64,000 bases of DNA from Pseudomonas putida. GTDB lineage: Bacteria > Pseudomonadota > Gammaproteobacteria > Pseudomonadales > Pseudomonadaceae. The position numbers were made by a program, and so were the translations under genes. Of the stretch, positions 16,871-26,110 are shown one piece after another; the first letter of the stretch is position 1; each line of letters opens with the position of its first letter. Below the pieces are notes generated by a model. That model did not search any database and had not been told where the DNA came from. It worked only from the letters and a program-made list of their open reading frames with translations. The DNA lies in contig NZ_CP018846.1 of NCBI RefSeq assembly GCF_002025705.1, positions 3,215,501 to 3,279,500 of the forward strand. The letters run 5' to 3'.

Positions 16871-17368
16871 ATGGGCCGCCGTGGCTGGCTGCTCGGCAAT
16901 GCGCTGTGGCTGCAGGCCGGCTGGTGGCTTTGTGTACTGGGGGTGCACAGGCCCTGGCTGTTGCTGATCGTGCTGGCCGGCCTGCTGCTGCACCTGCGCC
17001 TGAGCCCCGGCGGTGAGTGGCGCGTGCTGCTGGCAATAGCGGCGGCTGGCTGCCTGCTGGACAGCACCCTGGGCATGCTCGGCGTATTCAGCTTCGGCCA
17101 GTGGCCGCTGCCGCCCTGGCTGGCACTGCTGTGGCTGGTGTTGGCCAGTGGCATGCGCCACAGCCTGGCAGGGTTTGCCCGGCCAGCGTGGCGCGCGGTG
17201 TTGCTGGGCATGTTCGGTGGCCCGTTGGCTTACCTGGCCGGCGCCCGGCTGGCCGGTGTCGACCTGCCACTGGGGCGCCTGGATACCGCGCTGGTCCTGG
17301 CGCCGGTCTGGGCATTGGCGCTGCCGCTGGCCTTGCGCTTCGCAGCAAGGGCAAAGCAGACCGTTTGA
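16871..17368 (+). CDS. DUF2878 membrane protein
   Basis: A 165-residue integral membrane protein with about five hydrophobic segments, starting MGRRGWLLGNALWLQAGWW. The pattern LLDSTLGMLGVFSF in the middle and GMFGGPLAYLAGARLAG near the end match DUF2878. No reaction is known. It is the last gene of the lipid operon, so a membrane anchoring or transport task for the modified lipid or its enzymes is inferred. ATG at 16871 follows the methyltransferase stop directly; the frame reaching back to 16682 is a shadow. It converges on cynR. Confidence 0.8.
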   Translation: MGRRGWLLGNALWLQAGWWLCVLGVHRPWLLLIVLAGLLLHLRLSPGGEWRVLLAIAAAGCLLDSTLGMLGVFSFGQWPLPPWLALLWLVLASGMRHSLAGFARPAWRAVLLGMFGGPLAYLAGARLAGVDLPLGRLDTALVLAPVWALALPLALRFAARAKQTV

Positions 17369-17411
17369 GCCCCTGCCGCAGCTGGCCATCGGCCTGTTGC
17401 GCGCATGCCTT

Positions 17412-18299
17412 TCACTTTTCCAGCGCCGCTGCCACCTCTGCAGCCAGTTCGATGAATGCGCGGGCGGTTGCACGCTGATAACCGCCCCTGCGCTGCATCA
17501 ATACCGCCGTGCGCTGCAAACGGACCGGTTCGAGTGCAATGGCAACCAGGTCTTCATTGGCAAGGGCAATGGTTGCAGGCAACAAGGTCGACAGGGACGT
17601 ACGGCGTACGATCTCGATCACTGCACTGATGGTGTTGGCCTCCATCCGCACCTGTGGGTGAATGCCATGTTGCTGGAAGAAACGGTCGATCTGTTCGCGG
17701 GTGGCGAACTCCCCGCTGAGCAAGATCAATGATTCAGTGCTCAGCGCTTGCAGCCCGATACCTGTTGCCTTGGCCAAGGGGTGCCGGCGGTTGACCACCA
17801 ACGCCAAGGTCTCGACCAGTAAAGGGCTGGCCTCGATGTCCTGGGCCTGAACGTCCTCGAATGCGATCCCCAGGTCCAGCTCGTCTGCAAGCAGCATCGC
17901 TTCCATGCGCTCCTGGGACATTTCACGCACGTTCAGGGTGATGTTCGCATAACGAGCATGGAACGCCTCGACCAAGGGGCCGACCAGGTAAGTCGTGAAC
18001 GTTGGCGTCACGGCCACCCGCAGCAGGCCGCGGCTGAGGTCGCTGACGTCATGAATCGCACGCTTGGCTTGCTCCAGTTCCTGCGCGGCCCGTCGTGCAT
18101 AACGCAGGTAGACCTCCCCGGCATCGGTCAGCCGTGTGCTACGCCCCGAGCGATCGAACAGCTGCGCGCCAAGGCTTTCCTCCAGCTGCCGCACCTGCTG
18201 CGACAGTGCCGGCTGCGACACATGCAGGGCCGTTGCGGCGCGAGTGAAGCTTTGGTGTTGCGCCACGGCGAGGAAGTACTGGATGTGTCGGGCAAGCAT
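17412..18299 (-). CDS. cynR: CynR, LysR-type regulator of the cyanate operon
   Basis: A 295-residue LysR regulator. The helix-turn-helix is at the N-terminus ([20 protein letters not shown]), and the effector domain keeps [16 protein letters not shown] and [18 protein letters not shown]. It closely follows E. coli CynR as I remember it, including the MLxRHIxYFLAVA beginning. That match decided the ATG at 18299 over a GTG two codons upstream. CynR activates cynT-cynS in response to cyanate. It is divergent from cynT with 111 bases between, the classical arrangement. Confidence 0.92.
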   Translation of the reverse strand: MLARHIQYFLAVAQHQSFTRAATALHVSQPALSQQVRQLEESLGAQLFDRSGRSTRLTDAGEVYLRYARRAAQELEQAKRAIHDVSDLSRGLLRVAVTPTFTTYLVGPLVEAFHARYANITLNVREMSQERMEAMLLADELDLGIAFEDVQAQDIEASPLLVETLALVVNRRHPLAKATGIGLQALSTESLILLSGEFATREQIDRFFQQHGIHPQVRMEANTISAVIEIVRRTSLSTLLPATIALANEDLVAIALEPVRLQRTAVLMQRRGGYQRATARAFIELAAEVAAALEK

Positions 18300-18316
18300 G
18301 GTCACTCACATAAGAT

Positions 18317-18334
18317 AATCTGATTGACCTAATC
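18317..18334. promoter_or_regulatory. candidate CynR operator
   Basis: The A+T-rich divergent region contains AATCTGATT (18317-18325), a palindrome. It overlaps GATT-GACCT-AATC (18322-18334), a second inverted repeat. LysR regulators bind such interrupted dyads near the divergent promoters. The placement, 77-94 bases before cynT, is reasonable for an activator. Confidence 0.45.
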
Positions 18335-18410
18335 ATAAATGAGACTTTTACCTTATGCCACGCGCTCCGTAACCTTTGCTCCAACACACCGCGACATTGA
18401 GGCAGCAGCC

Positions 18411-19070
18411 ATGAAAGACATCATCGACGGTTTCCTGAAGTTCCAGCGCGACGCCTTCCCCGAGCGGGTCAAGCTGTTCAAGGACCTGGCCACCCAACAA
18501 AGCCCAAGGGCACTGTTCATCTCCTGCTCCGACAGCCGCCTGGTACCCGAACTGGTGACCCAGCGCGAGCCCGGCGACCTGTTCGTCATCCGCAACGCCG
18601 GCAACATCGTGCCCTCCTACGGCCCTGAGCCGGGTGGCGTATCGGCTTCGGTCGAATATGCCGTCGCGGCGCTGCAGGTGGCCGACATCGTGATCTGCGG
18701 CCACTCGGACTGCGGCGCAATGACCGCCATCGCCACCTGCAATTGCCTGGAGCACATGCCCGCCGTAGCCGGCTGGCTGCGCTACGCCGACTCGGCCCGG
18801 GTGGTCAACGAAGCCCGCCAGCACCCCGACCAGCCGACCAAGGTCGCGGCCATGGTGCGCGAGAACGTCATCGCCCAACTGGCCAATATCCAGACCCACC
18901 CGTCAGTGCGCCTGGCCCTCGAAGAAGGCCGCGTGACCCTGCATGGCTGGATCTACGACATCGAAAGCGGCCGCATCGATGCCTTCGATGGCCGCAGCGG
19001 GAGCTTTGTGTCACTCGCCGCCAACCCCGACGTATGTGCCGTTTCCCATCAAGCCAGGCACGTTGCCTGA
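18411..19070 (+). CDS. cynT: carbonic anhydrase CynT (beta class)
   Basis: A 219-residue beta-carbonic anhydrase. Zinc ligands C39, H98 and C101 and the D41-R43 dyad are in place ([15 protein letters not shown]), at the positions seen in E. coli CynT. It hydrates CO2 to bicarbonate. In cyanate breakdown it replaces the bicarbonate consumed by cyanase and limits loss of CO2. ATG at 18411 follows a run of GCAGCAGCC; the upstream frame to 18339 is not conserved. cynS starts 29 bases later behind AAGGAGA, so the two form an operon controlled by divergent cynR. Confidence 0.95.
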   Translation: MKDIIDGFLKFQRDAFPERVKLFKDLATQQSPRALFISCSDSRLVPELVTQREPGDLFVIRNAGNIVPSYGPEPGGVSASVEYAVAALQVADIVICGHSDCGAMTAIATCNCLEHMPAVAGWLRYADSARVVNEARQHPDQPTKVAAMVRENVIAQLANIQTHPSVRLALEEGRVTLHGWIYDIESGRIDAFDGRSGSFVSLAANPDVCAVSHQARHVA

Positions 19071-19099
19071 CAGCAATTTCCACCCAAGGAGATAACCCC

Positions 19100-19570
19100 A
19101 TGATCCAGTCGCAAGCTACCCAAAGTGTTCGCCAGGCCCTGACCGAAGTCATCCTCATGGCCAAGGCCCGCAAGGACCTGTCCTATGCCCAGATCACCGA
19201 GGGCACCGGCCTGTCCGAGGCCTTCGTCACCGCCGCCCTGCTCGGCCAGCACCCACTGCCCGCCGATGCCGCCAAGGTGGTAGGCGAAAAGCTTGGCCTC
19301 GACGTTGACGGCATCGCCCTGCTGCAAACCATCCCGGTACGCGGCTGCATGGAAAACGGCGTGCCGACCGACCCGACCATCTACCGCTTCTACGAGATGC
19401 TGCAGGTGTACGGCACCACGCTGAAAGCGCTGGTCCACGAGAAGTTCGGCGACGGCATCATCAGCGCCATCAACTTCAAGCTGGACGTGAAGAAGGTCGA
19501 CGATCCGGAAGGCGGCTCCCGTGCCGTGATCACCCTGGATGGCAAGTACCTGCCTACCAAGCCGTTCTGA
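19100..19570 (+). CDS. cynS: cyanase (cyanate hydratase)
   Basis: A 156-residue protein, exactly the length of E. coli cyanase. Catalytic residues R96 and E99 (TIYRFYEML) and S122 (GIISAINF) are present at canonical numbers. The enzyme converts cyanate and bicarbonate to CO2 and carbamate, which decays to ammonia and CO2; it works as a cytoplasmic decamer. An AAGGAG site precedes ATG 19100. It follows cynT and precedes an amidohydrolase by 63 bases, with a GC-rich stem (CCGCCC/GGGCGG) between them. Confidence 0.97.
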   Translation: MIQSQATQSVRQALTEVILMAKARKDLSYAQITEGTGLSEAFVTAALLGQHPLPADAAKVVGEKLGLDVDGIALLQTIPVRGCMENGVPTDPTIYRFYEMLQVYGTTLKALVHEKFGDGIISAINFKLDVKKVDDPEGGSRAVITLDGKYLPTKPF

Positions 19571-19633
19571 CCCGGCTTTGACCGGCTCGCCGCCCGAGGG
19601 CGGCGGGCCCGGCCCGACGTGAGGAGCAACGCC

Positions 19634-20857
19634 ATGGATATCATCTTTCGAAACGTGCGCATCGATGATGCGCAACCCTTGCTGGACGTGGCCGTGCACA
19701 ACGGCAAGATCGCCGAAATCGCCCCGACGATTGCCGCCCGTGCTGCGCAGGAAGTCGAGGGCAAAGGCAACGTGCTGATACCGGGGTTCGTCGAAGGCCA
19801 CCTGCACCTGGAAAAGGCCAACGTCATGCAGCGCAAGGCCAATCGCTCCGGCACCCTGAAGGAAGCGATCGCGGTCACCGCCGCGCTCAAGCCGACACTG
19901 ACCCGCGAAGACATCCTCGAGCGCTCGACCCAGGTACTGCGTGCACTCGTGCAGGCGGGCAGCAGCCATGTCCGCGCCCATGCCGAGTTCGACCCTGTAC
20001 AGGGTTTTACGGGGCTCGACGTGGTGCTGGAGCTGCGCGAAAGGTTCCGCGATGTCATCGACATCCAGGTGGTCGCGTTCCCCCAGGAAGGCATCCTGAA
20101 ACTGCCGGGCATGCAGGCCATGATGGTCGAGGCCATGGAGAAAGGCGCCGATGTCGTCGGCGGTATTCCCTACAACGACGATTCACCTTTCGACCACATC
20201 GATTTCGTCTTCGAGCTGGCCAAACGCTACGGCAAGGACATCGACTTCCACCAGGACTTCGCCGATGACGCCGAGCAGATGACCATCGAGTATGTGGCCC
20301 GGCGCACCATCGCCGAGGGCTATCACGGCCGCGTCTGCGTCGGCCACCTGACCAGCCTGGCCGCGGTCGAGCCCGAGCGCCAGGCGCGCATCATCGAACT
20401 GCTGCGCGAAGCCGACATCAGTGTGATGTGCCTGCCAGCCACCGACCTGCACCTGGGTGCCCGTGGCGACAGCCATAACGTACGGCGCGCACTGACCCCG
20501 GTGCGGGCGTTGCGCGATGGTGGCGTGAACGTCTGCCTGGCCACCAACAACATTCGCAATGCGTTCACCCCGTATGGCACGGGCGACTTGCTGCACATCG
20601 CGCAACTCGCCATCCCGGCCTGCCACCTGGGCGGCGCCGATGACCAGGCCACGGTGCTGCCGATGCTCACGACCCGCCCGGCACGGGCCTTGGGGTTGCG
20701 CAACTATGGCCTGGAAGTGGGCAAGGACGCTGACCTGGTGCTGGTGGACACGCAGGCGGTCAGCGATGTGATTCTCGATCTGCCGGCACGGCTGATGGTG
20801 CTCAAGCGTGGCAAGGTGGTGGCGACTGCGGAGCATCGGCGTTCTGTGGTTTTCTGA
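19634..20857 (+). CDS. cytosine-deaminase-like amidohydrolase
   Basis: A 407-residue amidohydrolase-superfamily protein. The metal site includes GFVEGHLHLEKAN (near residue 55) and DFHQDFADD (near 205). The last part also holds a GHLTSLAAV histidine (near 240) and an acidic residue in CLATNNIRNAFTP where cytosine deaminases carry Asp. It resembles cytosine/isocytosine-type deaminases. Its position directly after cynS suggests it may release or process a compound linked to cyanate or ammonia metabolism; this is inference. ATG at 19634 has a TGAGGAG site. Confidence 0.78.
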   Translation: MDIIFRNVRIDDAQPLLDVAVHNGKIAEIAPTIAARAAQEVEGKGNVLIPGFVEGHLHLEKANVMQRKANRSGTLKEAIAVTAALKPTLTREDILERSTQVLRALVQAGSSHVRAHAEFDPVQGFTGLDVVLELRERFRDVIDIQVVAFPQEGILKLPGMQAMMVEAMEKGADVVGGIPYNDDSPFDHIDFVFELAKRYGKDIDFHQDFADDAEQMTIEYVARRTIAEGYHGRVCVGHLTSLAAVEPERQARIIELLREADISVMCLPATDLHLGARGDSHNVRRALTPVRALRDGGVNVCLATNNIRNAFTPYGTGDLLHIAQLAIPACHLGGADDQATVLPMLTTRPARALGLRNYGLEVGKDADLVLVDTQAVSDVILDLPARLMVLKRGKVVATAEHRRSVVF

Positions 20858-20868
20858 GTCCTGCGCCG

Positions 20869-21597
20869 TTACTGCTGCTGGCGCGTGGCACAGACCACGA
20901 TCTCGCGAATGCATACCGATTGCGGCTGGCCATAGGCGAAGTCGATCACTTCAGCGATGTTGTCGGCGGTCAGCACGCCGCCCATGCCTTGCTTCCAGTC
21001 GTTGTAGCCCGCCTTGATGGCCTCATCGCTGGTGTGGCTGAGCAGTTCGGTCTCCACCGCGCCCGGCTCGATGGTGATCACCCGCACATTGCTCGGCGAC
21101 AGTTCTTCGCGCAGGTTCTCGGACAGCCCGCTGACGGCGAACTTGGTACCGACGTAGGCGACGTGGTTGGGGAACGTCTTGCGCCCGGCCACGGAGCTGA
21201 CGTTGATGATGGTGCCGTGCTTGCGCTCGACCATGCCGGCAGCCACGGCATGGATGCCGTTGAGCAGGCCACGCACATTGATGTCGAGCATGCGGTCCCA
21301 TTCGCCAGGGTCCTGGGTAGCGATGCTGCCCAGCAGCATTACGCCGGCGTTGTTGATGATCGCATCCACCGGGCCGAAGCGCTGCTCGGCCTGGGCTACC
21401 GCGGCCAGTACCGCCGCTCGGTCGCTGACGTCTACCGACAGTGCCAGGCTGTTCGGCAGCTGCAGTTGCAGCATCGGCTCCAGGCGGCGCGCCAGCAGCA
21501 ACAATGCGTGGCCACGGCGCGACAGCAGCCTGGCGGTGGCCAGGCCAATGCCGGAGCTGGCGCCAGTGATCACGACCAGGGGTTTATGGGTAGTCAT
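20869..21597 (-). CDS. short-chain dehydrogenase/reductase
   Basis: A 242-residue classical SDR. It has TGASSGIG (residues 12-19), an ARRLE segment after strand 2 that favours NADP(H), NNAG near residue 85, the catalytic serine in NVSSVAG and Y-x-x-x-K in YVGTKFA (near 150). The EPGAVETELLSH segment matches clavaldehyde-dehydrogenase-like oxidoreductases of proteobacteria. The substrate is unknown. It is divergent from a LysR regulator 136 bases away, the usual arrangement of a LysR-controlled reductase. ATG at 21597 was preferred; the 38 residues upstream are not SDR-like. Confidence 0.88.
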   Translation of the reverse strand: MTTHKPLVVITGASSGIGLATARLLSRRGHALLLLARRLEPMLQLQLPNSLALSVDVSDRAAVLAAVAQAEQRFGPVDAIINNAGVMLLGSIATQDPGEWDRMLDINVRGLLNGIHAVAAGMVERKHGTIINVSSVAGRKTFPNHVAYVGTKFAVSGLSENLREELSPSNVRVITIEPGAVETELLSHTSDEAIKAGYNDWKQGMGGVLTADNIAEVIDFAYGQPQSVCIREIVVCATRQQQ

Positions 21598-21733
21598 CGC
21601 GAGACTCCTGCTATTTAAAGTGCCTATGGATAAGTGCTTGGGAATAAACCGTAAGGCCAGTATAGGCAGGCGCTGAAACCACGAAAAATGGGATATTCTT
21701 GTGGCTGCCATCGGCAGAACTTATGGGTAACCC

Positions 21734-22537
21734 GTGGATTATCGTCAGCTTCGCGCGTTCATCGCCGTGTTTGAAGAACGCAACATCACCGCCGCCGCGC
21801 GCGCCATTCACCTCAGCCAGCCAGCACTTTCGGGCAGCATCAAGGCACTGGAGGATGCGCTGGGCACCACGCTGTTCGTGCGTAAGCCCAGGGGCGTTGA
21901 GGTGACCGAGGATGCGCGTGCGCTCTACCCCGAAGCCCAGCGCATGGTTGCCGAGGCAAGCAGGCTGCTGACCCGCTTTCGCAGCGACCGCGTCCGCGCG
22001 GCGTTGCAGATCGGTGTGGAGCAGGATGTCAGCTCGGCGGTAGTGAAAAAGGTGGTGCAGGCTGCGGCGGCGATCACCCCTGCCGTACGCCTGCAGTTGG
22101 CGACCGGCTGCATGGGGGCGGCGCGGCTGGCCAGCGAGGACCTGCGTTGCGAGGACGAACTGTTTCTGCCTTTGCACAGTGACCTTTACGTACTCGCACG
22201 GCCAGTTGCCGAGCAGGGTCCGGACACGGCGCCAACGCACTGGATCACTTGCCCGGCCCATCCCAGCCATCAGCGGCTGCTGCCGTTTTACGGGGTGGCC
22301 GGCAATGCCCCGGTGGCAGAGGCCGATACCTTCACCCTGGCTCTGGAACTGGTCGCAGCCGGGCTGGGCACGGCCATCGTCCCCGAATCACTGGCCGCCG
22401 AACACCGCGGTGTGCACGTCGAAGCATTGCCACAGCTGGACCTGCGGCGACGCATCGGCTTGTGTTATTCCGCCCAGGCGCTGGCGCTCGAAGGTGTTGT
22501 CCAACTGCGTGACGCGCTCGATTTGGCGGCGAGCTGA
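21734..22537 (+). CDS. LysR family regulator with shortened effector domain
   Basis: A 267-residue LysR protein (usual length about 300) beginning at GTG with VDYRQLRAFIAVFEERNITAAARAIHLSQPALS. The DNA-binding part is intact to about residue 65. The effector domain seems to lack roughly 30-40 residues after the TGCMGAARLAS segment (residues 125-135), where the first sub-domain is normally completed. It should regulate the divergent SDR. An ATG at 21699 in another frame does not give the LysR start. Activity despite the shortening is plausible, since no frame break is seen. Confidence 0.82.
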   Translation: MDYRQLRAFIAVFEERNITAAARAIHLSQPALSGSIKALEDALGTTLFVRKPRGVEVTEDARALYPEAQRMVAEASRLLTRFRSDRVRAALQIGVEQDVSSAVVKKVVQAAAAITPAVRLQLATGCMGAARLASEDLRCEDELFLPLHSDLYVLARPVAEQGPDTAPTHWITCPAHPSHQRLLPFYGVAGNAPVAEADTFTLALELVAAGLGTAIVPESLAAEHRGVHVEALPQLDLRRRIGLCYSAQALALEGVVQLRDALDLAAS

Positions 22538-22617
22538 AAAGGCCTGCGGAATTTGACAGCCCCCGCCAGGCAAACTACTGAATAAGTTCCTGAAATCGCA
22601 ATGTGAGGAACATGAAC

Positions 22618-23454
22618 ATGGAGCGTACCCTGGCTTCCCTGCTGATCGCGAGTGGCCTGCTGGCGGCCGGGCAGTCCCTCGCAGGCGGAAAGGACCTGGC
22701 GCCAGGGCCAGTCGTCAACGACGGGCCGCTGCTCTGGCACAACGAAAGCCTGACGTACCTCTGGGGCAAGAACTACAAGGTCGACCCGCCCATCCAGCAA
22801 ACCTTCACCTTCGAGAGTGCCAGCAACTGGACGTGGGGCGACATCTGGTTCTTCGTCGACCAGATCAACTACAACGGCAAGGACAGCGCCAACAACGGCA
22901 AGAGCAGCTATTACGGCGAGTTCAGCCCGCGCCTGTCGCTGGGCAAGATCACCGGCAGCGACCTGTCGTTCGGCCCGATCAAGGATGTGCTGATCGCCAG
23001 CACCTACGAGTTCGGCGAGGGTGATGTCGAGGCTTACCTGCTTGGCCCGGCCGTCGACCTGGCCATCCCCGGCTTCGATTACTTCCAGCTGAACGTCTAC
23101 TACCGCAAGCCCGACGGCAATCGCGTGCCCTCCGGCGCGTGGCAGGTGACGCCGGCCTGGGCCATCACGATCCCCGTCGGCAACTCGGACATCCTGTTTG
23201 ACGGCTTCATGGACTGGGTCGTCAACAACAAGGATGCCAGCGCCAGCCACCGCAACCAGTCGGACTACCACGCCAACCTGCACTTCAACCCGCAGCTCAA
23301 GTACGACCTTGGCAAGGCCATGGGCTACGAGGCCAAGCACCTGTACGTGGGCCTGGAATATGACTACTGGTCGGACAAATACGGCATCAGGGACTCGAAA
23401 GGCTTCACCACCGATCAGAACACCGCAAGCGCCCTGGTCAAATATCACTTCTGA
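22618..23454 (+). CDS. Tsx-like outer-membrane channel protein
   Basis: About 278 residues: signal peptide (MERTLASLLIASGLLAAGQS, cleavage near SLA-GG), then alternating amphipathic beta strands rich in Trp and Tyr (SNWTWGDIWFFVDQINY), ending in a terminal aromatic KYHF typical of beta-barrels. It matches the nucleoside-specific channel (Tsx) family, 12-stranded pores for nucleosides and related solutes. GAGGA at 22605-22609 gives the best spacing to ATG 22618; ATG 22612 is an alternative. It stands alone after the LysR gene. The solute is inferred, not shown. Confidence 0.82.
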   Translation: MERTLASLLIASGLLAAGQSLAGGKDLAPGPVVNDGPLLWHNESLTYLWGKNYKVDPPIQQTFTFESASNWTWGDIWFFVDQINYNGKDSANNGKSSYYGEFSPRLSLGKITGSDLSFGPIKDVLIASTYEFGEGDVEAYLLGPAVDLAIPGFDYFQLNVYYRKPDGNRVPSGAWQVTPAWAITIPVGNSDILFDGFMDWVVNNKDASASHRNQSDYHANLHFNPQLKYDLGKAMGYEAKHLYVGLEYDYWSDKYGIRDSKGFTTDQNTASALVKYHF

Positions 23455-23476
23455 GGTTGCCCAACGGCAGTGAATG

Positions 23477-23683
23477 TCAGGCAGTGGGGCCCGACACCGC
23501 ATTGACGCCTTCCAGCGTCGCAAAGGAAATGTCTTTTGCAGTGAGCAGGAAGTCACTCATGTACGGCACTGCGAGCATGTCGCTGCGCACCGCCGCGAAC
23601 AGCGTCGCCTGCAGGCCCGTCTCGCCCAGGCGCCGGGCAATCACATAGCCGCGCGCGGTGTACAGCAAGAGGCAGGCACTCAT
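23477..23683 (-). CDS. small hypothetical ORF after doxX
   Basis: A 68-codon frame starting MSACLLLYTARGYVIARR, 3 bases after the DoxX stop codon on the same strand. Third codon positions are mostly G or C, as in real local genes. It has a hydrophobic start but no recognisable domain, no clear ribosome site, and ends with a neutral tail (LEGVNAVSGPTA). It may be a genuine short member of the Buf operon, a decayed gene end, or chance. I do not recognise it. Confidence 0.35.
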   Translation of the reverse strand: MSACLLLYTARGYVIARRLGETGLQATLFAAVRSDMLAVPYMSDFLLTAKDISFATLEGVNAVSGPTA

Positions 23684-23686
23684 CGC

Positions 23687-24154
23687 TCAGCGCACCTTCA
23701 GCAGGTGGTCCAGGGACAGCCTGCCCGCTCCCCGCGCGATCAACAGCAGCAGCAAACCCGCCCAGGTCAGGTGCGTGGGCCATGCATCGGGGTAGACGAA
23801 CACTTCGATTACCGTGGTCATGCCCAGCAGCGCCAGCGCCGACAGCCGTGTCATCAGGCCAAGCACCAGCAGCAGCGAGAACAGGTGTTCGGCGTAGGTG
23901 GCCAGGTGCGCCGCCAGCCAGGGGGACAGCAGCGGCAGCGCGTACTCGGTGCGAAACAGCTCGTAGGTCCCCGGTGTGATGGTCAGCCAGCCTTCGACCT
24001 TGGTTCGCCCGGAAAGGAAGAACACCGCGGCAATACCGAACCGGGCAACCAGGCACAAGACGGTATCGCCAAGGTGCTGTTGCACGGTGTCGGCAAGCCG
24101 GTTCCAGGTGTGCCGCAGGTTGCTGGCCAATGGCGTGGAGTGAACGCGGTCCAT
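23687..24154 (-). CDS. DoxX family membrane protein of the Buf operon
   Basis: A 155-residue membrane protein with four hydrophobic segments. It contains the DoxX pattern [22 protein letters not shown] (residues 35-56) and a conserved [24 protein letters not shown] region. DoxX-like proteins often follow the precursor, enzyme and partner genes of DUF692 (MNIO) RiPP loci. A membrane redox or export-support role is supposed but not shown. It starts 10 bases after the BufC-like stop, so it belongs to the operon. The frame upstream to 24310 was rejected because it is antisense-like. Confidence 0.85.
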   Translation of the reverse strand: MDRVHSTPLASNLRHTWNRLADTVQQHLGDTVLCLVARFGIAAVFFLSGRTKVEGWLTITPGTYELFRTEYALPLLSPWLAAHLATYAEHLFSLLLVLGLMTRLSALALLGMTTVIEVFVYPDAWPTHLTWAGLLLLLIARGAGRLSLDHLLKVR

Positions 24155-24164
24155 GGTGGTGTCC

Positions 24165-24920
24165 TCAAGCAAAGCTGAGCGGGCAGAAGACCTGTGCGCC
24201 AAGCAACCGGCCGAGCAGGTCGGTGAAGTCCAGGTCCGGTTGGGTGAGCTGCGCAAACTGTGAGGCCTTTTCAAGGGGCTGCCGGGCTGCGCAGGCTTGC
24301 AGGAACGCACAACCGCCCTTCTCCAGTGGTTGATGGCAAACGCCCTCGGGGCTGCCTACGAACAGCACGCCCTCGCCGGCCCAAGGGTGATCGTCCGCCC
24401 AGTCCAGTTGCTCGCGGCCGCAGCGCCAGAGGCTGTAGGCCGGATGTTGCTCGCACCAGTGCCAGCGAGCGTTGCCACGGGGGCGCAAGACACTGCGCGC
24501 AAGGTCGCCGGCAGTCATGCCCGCCAGCCCGGCAAGGTTGAGGCAAGGTTCATCGAGCGCGCTGAATGCCTCGTTCCAGCAGGCATCCAGCCGGGCGACT
24601 TCGGCCAGGTAGGGCAAGCCGTGTTGCGCCTGCAACTGCTCAAGGTAGTCTGCAAAGGCTGCGCCGTAGTGAATCAGCCGGGTATCGCCAGGCGGCGCTT
24701 GCCGCGCATAGTCCGCTGCAGCCGCTTCCATCCATTGGCGCCCGACCAGGGTCAGGATGCTGGGGAAATTGGCGCACAGCGCCTCCACGCAACCGGCCAT
24801 CACCGTATTGCGGTACACCGCGAACGCCGCCTGCTCGGTGAGCGCCGCCAGACCGGGCGCCGGGCGCCCCTGCAACGCTGCGACGAAGGCGTCCTGGTAC
24901 TGGCTCAAGGTAAGTTTCAT
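24165..24920 (-). CDS. bufC: BufC/HvfC-like partner protein (DUF2063)
   Basis: A 251-residue protein with the N-terminal DUF2063 domain: [15 protein letters not shown], then [24 protein letters not shown] with an Arg-rich helix, and [31 protein letters not shown]. The C-terminal half resembles the winged region that contacts the leader peptide. In DUF692 RiPP systems it pairs with the iron enzyme and helps bind the precursor. Its start overlaps the bufB stop by 4 bases (ATGA), so the two are translationally coupled. The assignment is firm at family level. Confidence 0.88.
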   Translation of the reverse strand: MKLTLSQYQDAFVAALQGRPAPGLAALTEQAAFAVYRNTVMAGCVEALCANFPSILTLVGRQWMEAAAADYARQAPPGDTRLIHYGAAFADYLEQLQAQHGLPYLAEVARLDACWNEAFSALDEPCLNLAGLAGMTAGDLARSVLRPRGNARWHWCEQHPAYSLWRCGREQLDWADDHPWAGEGVLFVGSPEGVCHQPLEKGGCAFLQACAARQPLEKASQFAQLTQPDLDFTDLLGRLLGAQVFCPLSFA

Positions 24921-25750
24921 GGCTGCACTCCCGGACCGCTCAGGGTCGACTGGGCCATGGCGCGTTCGCCAAGCAGCTCGGTGAACGGCGGAACATTGCC
25001 ATCACGCTCGACCAGCGTGGGGCGCGGGCCGACCCGTGCGATCAGGCGCCGGTAAAGCGCCCAGACCGGCTCGGCGACACGCGCATCATGGGAGTCGATC
25101 AACAAGCCGGCCTGCGCGTCCTGGCTGTACCCCGCCAGGTGGATTTCGCTGATGGCCTGCGCCGGAAAACGGTCCAGGTAGTCGGTGGCACTGAAGCCCA
25201 GGTTGTGTGCACTGACGTACACGTTGTTGACGTCCAGCAGCAAGCCGCAACCGGTGCGCCGGGTCAGCTCCGCAAGGAAATCGATCTCATCCCAGTCGTG
25301 CCCGTCCAACTGCAGGTAATGGCTGGGGTTCTCGATCGAGATACGCCGCCCAAGCGCGTCCTGGCTGCGCTGGATGTTGCTGACGATGCGGGCCAGGGCC
25401 TCGCTGCTACGCGGGAACGGCAGCAGGTCGGGATGATAGTCGCCGCGCCAGGTCGACCAGGCCAGGTGCTCGGACACCAGCACCGGCCGGACCTGGTCGA
25501 TCAGCGTGCGTAACCGTTGCAGGTGCAGCGGATCAGGGTCGGCATCGGCCGCCAGCGACAGCGCCACACCGTGCAGCGACAGCGGATGGCGCTCGGCGAT
25601 GCGCCTCAACCAGGCAAGGCGTGGGCCGCCGACCATGTAGTTCTCTGGGTGAACCTCGAACCAGAGCCCCTCGGCGCTGCACGCAAGGGCCTGGGCGTAG
25701 TGCTCGGCCTTGAGCCCGATCCCGGCGCCCAACGCTACATTGCCGTTCAT
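24917..25750 (-). CDS. bufB: BufB, DUF692 multinuclear iron-dependent oxidative enzyme (MNIO)
   Basis: A 277-residue TIM-barrel-type DUF692 protein. Likely iron ligands and family motifs occur in order: [75 protein letters not shown] enzymes oxidise cysteines of precursor peptides; in bufferins the known product is thiooxazole-type heterocycles that bind copper. It starts 16 bases after bufA1 and overlaps bufC by 4 bases. It acts in the cytoplasm, before the precursor is exported through its signal peptide. Confidence 0.93.
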   Translation of the reverse strand: MNGNVALGAGIGLKAEHYAQALACSAEGLWFEVHPENYMVGGPRLAWLRRIAERHPLSLHGVALSLAADADPDPLHLQRLRTLIDQVRPVLVSEHLAWSTWRGDYHPDLLPFPRSSEALARIVSNIQRSQDALGRRISIENPSHYLQLDGHDWDEIDFLAELTRRTGCGLLLDVNNVYVSAHNLGFSATDYLDRFPAQAISEIHLAGYSQDAQAGLLIDSHDARVAEPVWALYRRLIARVGPRPTLVERDGNVPPFTELLGERAMAQSTLSGPGVQP

Positions 25751-25766
25751 GGTCGGCCTCCTCTGC

Positions 25767-26054
25767 TCAGGCCTTGACCGGAGTCAGCGAGCCCATGCCC
25801 GCTGGAGTCTTGATCGAAGTGCAGGTGCCTGCCGGGACGTTTTTCCAGTGCATGCCGTCGTAGTCTTTCTTGGCAGAACCTGCGCAGGTGGTGCCGGCGC
25901 CTGCCTTGCAGTCGTTCTTGCCGGCCATGGCGACGCCATAGCATTTTTCCATGGCGGCGGCGCTGCCGGCCGGCTGGGTGGGGGTGGCCGCCAGGGCGGC
26001 ACTTGCCAGCGAAGCGAGGGCCAGGGCGGCGGTGGCGAGGGCTAAGGTTTTCAT
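25767..26054 (-). CDS. bufA1: BufA1-type bufferin precursor peptide (DUF2282)
   Basis: A 95-residue secreted precursor. Residues 1-23 form a signal peptide ([20 protein letters not shown], cleavage near LAA-TP). The core carries the four conserved cysteines of DUF2282: C38 (EKCYGVA), C49 (KNDCKAG), C57 (TTCAGS) and C78 (AGTCTS). Bufferins of this class are modified on cysteine by BufB/BufC and then exported to the periplasm, where they bind copper. The gene is the first of the operon bufA1-bufB-bufC-doxX and lies about 50 bases from a SigF-type promoter. It is divergent from sigF. Confidence 0.93.
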   Translation of the reverse strand: MKTLALATAALALASLASAALAATPTQPAGSAAAMEKCYGVAMAGKNDCKAGAGTTCAGSAKKDYDGMHWKNVPAGTCTSIKTPAGMGSLTPVKA

Positions 26055-26110
26055 GCTGAAGTCTCCAGGGTGTGTGGCCGTGGCACGTTTACCGGCGGCT
26101 CATGGAGTAG

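Noticed and set aside
21727..21752. Further SigF-type promoter
   Set aside because: GTAACC occurs, but CGAA is not at 16 bases. The same applies to GTAACC at about 7611, 43751 and 59782.
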